From: Patescibacteria group bacterium
Lineage (GTDB): Bacteria > Patescibacteriota > Patescibacteriia > Patescibacteriales > UBA12465
NCBI GenBank assembly: GCA_029982795.1
Contig: JARRBY010000003.1
Coordinates: 1 to 43,268, forward strand
Length of the DNA: 43,268 nt
Reading direction: 5' to 3'
In this document: piece after piece, positions 40,351 through 43,268 of the stretch
How positions within the stretch are numbered: the stretch's first letter is position 1
Layout of the letters: each line of letters begins with the position of its first letter
Program-made: the position numbers and the translations under genes
The notes under the pieces: generated by a model
Databases searched by the model: none
What the model was told of the DNA's origin: nothing
Seen by the model: only the letters and a program-made list of their open reading frames with translations

Positions 40351-42372
40351 ATGAAAAAATTTTTTAGGGTAATTTTTCTAGGCTTATTTTTATTAGCTCT
40401 TTTTTTAGTTACCCCCACCCCTAGTTTAGCTACTGGGGAGAGTTCCTTTTTTAAAATCTTAAAAAGTAAAGTTATAAATTTTGACCATTTAAGCACTGGG
40501 ATAGGCCAGGAGGTAACGACGTCAGCAAAAAGCAATACTACAGGCATTTATTCTTTTATAAATCGTTGTTCTGGGGATCTTTTTATAGGGAATAAAACTT
40601 CTTCGGAATTTACCTCGTTTCTTAGTGCCCCCCCCGCTTGTGTTGAAAAAAATGAATGTGGTGATGGTGTTTGTCAGTCGTCAACAGAAAATACAACTAA
40701 CTGTCCTGATGATTGTTATCGCCCGAGTGGTTATTGTGGCGATGGAATTTGCCAAACAAACAGCGGAGTTCAAGTCTGGGTCTCTTATAACCCCCCTAAA
40801 GAAAGCACTTATTGGGAAAAAACTTGCCGAAAAAAAACTAGTCGCTGGATTTGGGTTCCGATTGTCAATACTATTTTGGTTTGGACAGGAAACATCGATC
40901 ACATGGTTTGTGATGATGTTAAAAAAACCGTTAAAATTTATGGTGGTTATGTTGATGGTGGTGAAGCTTATACAGTAAACGATTTTATGAAGCAAACTGA
41001 GTGTAAACAAGATTGCTCTCCTCCTTCAACTGTTGGCTGTGGGACTTGTGGTTACAATACAAATGGGGAACTTTGCCCTAATCATTGTGGTGATAGAGGA
41101 TATAATCTAGTTAATTGCTCTTTTAAGTCAGCGGTAAGTATTACTGAATGCAAGGGTGGAAATCCATTAATACCTGTGGTTAAAAATAATGATAGTTTGT
41201 TTTTAAAGAAATATTTTAGTGTTGCTTCCGCCTTAGCGTACCTTGACCCAACTGGTGCTGGCACCGGAGACGATTGTATTACCTATCAGACTGACGCTTA
41301 TTGGACTTGTGATAATAGTGATGATGCTTCTTTGTGTACCGCTGGATATTATTGCACTAATGCTGGAGGTTTAAATACATCTTTTTGCCCTGCTGGTAAA
41401 ACCTGCCAAATGATTACTTGTCCAGCAGGTAGTTTTTGTCCCAAAGGATCTTCTTATCCCCGATATTGCCCCTATAATTACTATAGTAACTCCGGTGCTT
41501 CAAGTTGCACAAAATGTCCGACCGGAACTGGAACGATGACAGGTGGAGCGGCTGGTGTTGCCTCTTGTGAGCCACTTAATATTGCAAACGATGGTGTCTG
41601 CAATACCCTTGAAAATCCAACAAACTCTCCTCAAGATTGCCCCGATAATTTATCCGATTCTCGCCAAGCTGGATGGGTTAGCGATGGATTATGCACTGGC
41701 ATTGAGACGATTGCCAATTCTTTGGATTGCTCTTGTGGCAATGGCATCTGTGATGCTAGTGAGAGTGATTTACTTTGCATAGCTGATTGCGCTTGTCTGG
41801 ATAATATTTGCGATATAGGGGAAACAAATAAATGTACAGTTGGTGGCTTTATTCGAACTAATCCTGGTTGTTCAACTCTAGCAAACACTGATCGTTGTGG
41901 TGACGGTATTTGTTCTACGGGCGAGGGGTACAATGAGACTTTAAAAAAGATTGTTTGTCAGGCTGATTGTTCTTGTGGTAATCGTGTTTGTGAGCCGACA
42001 ATTGGAGAGACTATATCAACCTGTTTTCGTGATTGTTCTTGTGGTAATGGTATTTGTGATGGAATTGATAATAGCTATAACTGCCTTCAAGACTGCTCCT
42101 GTGGCAACGGTACTTGTGAGCCTCAATATGGAGAAACTTGGAGAACTTGTCTTACTGACTGTCGTTGCGGTAATGGGATTTGTGACAGCTATTACGGAGA
42201 AACTCCTTCTAATTGCTACACAGATTGCAGTGTCTGTGGTAATGGTGTTTGTGAATTTAGAGAGACTGCTGTAAAGCCAACTCCACTAGGTTTTGTGTAT
42301 TGTTACAATGATTGTAGTAACGATGTTGAGTGTTTACCAGGGAAACCGTGCAGTATTATAAAAGAACAATAA
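40351..42372 (+). CDS. Secreted cysteine-rich repeat protein
   Basis: A 673-residue exported protein with a signal peptide (residues 1-27, ending SLA). It contains roughly ten copies of a short Cys repeat, CG(N/D)GxC...E....C..DC, first near residues 97-135 and then as a dense array at about 410-660. The middle (about 325-405) has CTAGYYC, CPAGSFC and CTKCPTG motifs like the GCC2/GCC3 ephrin-receptor-like repeat. All of this is extracellular, disulfide-rich architecture, similar to DUF4215-type repeats of surface or adhesion proteins. A role in host or surface contact is inferred. The next gene starts 8 nt downstream. Confidence 0.85.
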   Translation: MKKFFRVIFLGLFLLALFLVTPTPSLATGESSFFKILKSKVINFDHLSTGIGQEVTTSAKSNTTGIYSFINRCSGDLFIGNKTSSEFTSFLSAPPACVEKNECGDGVCQSSTENTTNCPDDCYRPSGYCGDGICQTNSGVQVWVSYNPPKESTYWEKTCRKKTSRWIWVPIVNTILVWTGNIDHMVCDDVKKTVKIYGGYVDGGEAYTVNDFMKQTECKQDCSPPSTVGCGTCGYNTNGELCPNHCGDRGYNLVNCSFKSAVSITECKGGNPLIPVVKNNDSLFLKKYFSVASALAYLDPTGAGTGDDCITYQTDAYWTCDNSDDASLCTAGYYCTNAGGLNTSFCPAGKTCQMITCPAGSFCPKGSSYPRYCPYNYYSNSGASSCTKCPTGTGTMTGGAAGVASCEPLNIANDGVCNTLENPTNSPQDCPDNLSDSRQAGWVSDGLCTGIETIANSLDCSCGNGICDASESDLLCIADCACLDNICDIGETNKCTVGGFIRTNPGCSTLANTDRCGDGICSTGEGYNETLKKIVCQADCSCGNRVCEPTIGETISTCFRDCSCGNGICDGIDNSYNCLQDCSCGNGTCEPQYGETWRTCLTDCRCGNGICDSYYGETPSNCYTDCSVCGNGVCEFRETAVKPTPLGFVYCYNDCSNDVECLPGKPCSIIKEQ

Positions 42373-42380
42373 AAAATAAT

Positions 42381-42818
42381 ATGAATAAAAAACAAAAAAT
42401 AATTTTTTTCTTCATTGTCTTACTACTACTGTTTGGTTTAAGTTTTCTTTTTTATCAAAATAAACAAAAGCTCCCCGGTGTACAAAAAGAAGTTAATGAA
42501 GAACAGCAAAACTTAGATCAGCCGCCCGCTTACGCTCCCACCGCTCGCGAAGCCAGTAACTGGAATGCTCCTTTTATTAAACAGATTCAAGTGATTTTTG
42601 CTACTGAAGAAGAGCGAGAACAAATGGGAATAAATGTTAGCCCTTTATTTGATCCGGCGCGTATTCAGGTTTTAGAGCGAGATGAGAATGGTCGGGTAAT
42701 TACCTATAAAAAGATTTATAACGATAATGAAATTATCCATGAATTATATCTCCCCACTGGAAGTTTAAGTGAGGGAGGGATTGTTCCAATAATTGAAGAG
42801 AGTGAAGAAAATAAATAA
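42381..42818 (+). CDS. Small membrane-anchored protein
   Basis: A 145-residue protein starting at the ATG at 42381. The longer frame from 42330 would overlap the preceding gene. One TM segment (residues 6-24) precedes a polar region with PPAYAPTARE and a C-terminal domain with EEREQMGI and YKKIYNDNEIIHELYLP, which looks like a short beta-helix mix. No family is recognised. It is co-transcribed with the Cys-rich protein and may act with it at the surface. Confidence 0.7.
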   Translation: MNKKQKIIFFFIVLLLLFGLSFLFYQNKQKLPGVQKEVNEEQQNLDQPPAYAPTAREASNWNAPFIKQIQVIFATEEEREQMGINVSPLFDPARIQVLERDENGRVITYKKIYNDNEIIHELYLPTGSLSEGGIVPIIEESEENK

Positions 42819-42823
42819 CAATC

Positions 42824-42850
42824 AAAAAGCTCCCAGTTGGGAGCTTTTTT
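42824..42850 (+). terminator. Terminator
   Basis: AAAAAGCTCCCA / TGGGAGCTTTTT, 12-bp stem with a 2-nt loop and T6, just after the small membrane-protein gene. Confidence 0.92.
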
Positions 42851-42945
42851 AAAAGATCAGGAAATCCCGCACGAGCACCAAGCGAGTGCGGGGATGAATG
42901 ATTCTGCTCTTAACACGACCTGCAGGGGCGTGTTAAGCTATAATC

Positions 42946-43143
42946 ATGAGAATCCGAGTTTTAAATCATTCTACCTATCAACATCAATATCATATAGTCT
43001 GGGGAACAAAGTATCGCCGGAAGTTTTTGAAAGAGTATGTTAAACCAGAACTTCTGGCCGTTTTTGGTGAAGAGTAGATAAAGAAGTATATTGCTTGGCA
43101 AGGCCAGAAGGATCTACCGCAAGAAACTACGCTCGGATTCTAA
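42946..43143 (+). pseudogene. tnpA: Truncated IS200 transposase (TnpA)
   Basis: One frame of 65 codons. Codons 1-43 encode the TnpA N-terminus with HSTYQHQYHIVWGTKYRRKF, the HUH-fold first strand. Codon 44 is TAG. Codons 45-65 encode the TnpA C-terminus, with KKYIAWQGQKDLPQETTLGF and a stop. The central part with the HUH pair and catalytic Tyr is missing. A full Y1 transposase is about 130-150 residues, so roughly half is lost. The element could only be mobilised by a complete TnpA elsewhere. Confidence 0.8.
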
Positions 43144-43170
43144 TGAAAACCCAAAGGAAACCCTGTATGA

Positions 43171-43197
43171 AAAAAGCTATCCAAAGGATAGCTTTTT
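43171..43197 (+). terminator. Right-end hairpin of the IS200-like element
   Basis: AAAAAGCTATCC / GGATAGCTTTTT, perfect 12-bp stem with a 3-nt loop and a T run. It may act as a terminator or as the right-end recognition hairpin. From 43212 to 43268 I see only A/T-rich sequence. Confidence 0.7.
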
Positions 43198-43268
43198 GAG
43201 TGCGGGGAGGAGATTATTATTATATTGCTGGTGGAACTTATTTTTAAATTTTAAAAAATAAAAAAGAT

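Larger units (their letters stand above)
42864..43211 (+). mobile_element. Internally deleted IS200/IS605-type element
   Basis: A short element of about 350 bp. The left end has a hairpin CCCGCAC / GTGCGGG (42866-42872, 42886-42892) and a second, CTTAACACG / CGTGTTAAG (42909-42917, 42929-42937). It then carries the two ends of an IS200-type TnpA without the middle. A right hairpin AAAAAGCTATCC / GGATAGCTTTTT (43171-43182, 43186-43197) is followed by GAGTGCGGGG, which also occurs at the left end (42884-42893). Subterminal hairpins with no terminal inverted repeats are typical of IS200/IS605. Exact ends are uncertain. Confidence 0.7.

Noticed and set aside
40625-40978. Alternative-frame plus-strand ORF inside the Cys-rich gene
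   Set aside because: It is a shadow created by the repetitive TGTGGTGATGG-type sequence. The main frame has the signal peptide and the Cys repeats.
42837-43043. Plus-strand open frame across the left end of the IS200-like element
   Set aside because: It runs through two transposon-end hairpins in the wrong frame relative to the recognisable TnpA coding sequence.
1-43268. Alternative genetic code with UGA as glycine
   Set aside because: Several well-supported genes end in TGA, including those ending at 9880, 13909, 19870 and 22807, with no readthrough frame of sense.
1-43268. CRISPR array, prophage or restriction-defence cluster
   Set aside because: No regularly spaced repeats, phage structural genes, Cas or methyltransferase/nuclease pairs were found. 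The only mobile trace is the IS200-like element.

Overview
The window looks like a piece of a small, strongly AT-rich genome of a Candidate Phyla Radiation bacterium (Patescibacteria, probably Parcubacteria-like). The support is an AT-rich base composition, tightly packed genes that mostly lack Shine-Dalgarno sites, and several protein types common in that group: an LGRPADA-repeat protein fused to a C39-like peptidase, secreted proteins with an EECVAAG...CVSADG cysteine motif, degenerate pseudopilins, and a single-domain RRM protein. TGA is used as a stop codon (for example at 9878-9880 and 13907-13909), so the Gly-recoding lineages are excluded. The class-level placement is an inference. No rRNA, tRNA or CRISPR array is visible.

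Layout. Bases 1-4762 hold small uncharacterised genes around a PIN-PhoH ATPase, including a 29-residue peptide gene with its own consensus promoter and terminator. Bases 4825-9880 carry acetate kinase, a DegP/HtrA-type protease and two secreted or membrane-anchored proteins. Bases 9906-13214 form one apparent operon: a class II (adenosylcobalamin) ribonucleotide reductase, a PduO-type cobalamin adenosyltransferase and an encapsulated-ferritin-like protein, behind a promoter carrying two NrdR-box-like palindromes 33 bp apart. Bases 13277-14690 contain three consecutive short transcription units with strong promoters: a gene with a long leader, a 50-residue zinc-ribbon gene and a highly structured RNA leader ahead of a pilin-like gene. 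Malic enzyme, a secreted protein, a small antisense-strand membrane peptide and a Wzy/O-antigen-ligase-like TPR protein follow.

Bases 19946-25266 hold GAPDH, an SDR dehydrogenase, a NuoF-like flavoprotein, a membrane protein and a complete-looking catalytic [FeFe] hydrogenase whose N-terminal domain has lost all 2Fe-2S cysteines. With malic enzyme and acetate kinase this suggests a fermentative, H2-linked anaerobe, which fits the oxygen-independent class II reductase. A run of tRNA, RNA, protein-folding and Fe-S genes follows (CCA transferase, cyclophilin, Nudix, IscS, IscU).

Bases 29572-32021, on the minus strand, hold secE (too short to be found by simple ORF length cut-offs), nusG, rplK, rplA and an RRM protein with a structured leader. 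Bases 32168-38417 are a co-directional housekeeping cluster (membrane protein, rsmI, metG, cvpA, tsaC, S41 protease). The right end (38828-43268) is accessory: a Bacteroidota-like FISUMP lipoprotein, a giant Cys-rich repeat surface protein, a small membrane protein, and an internally deleted IS200-type element.
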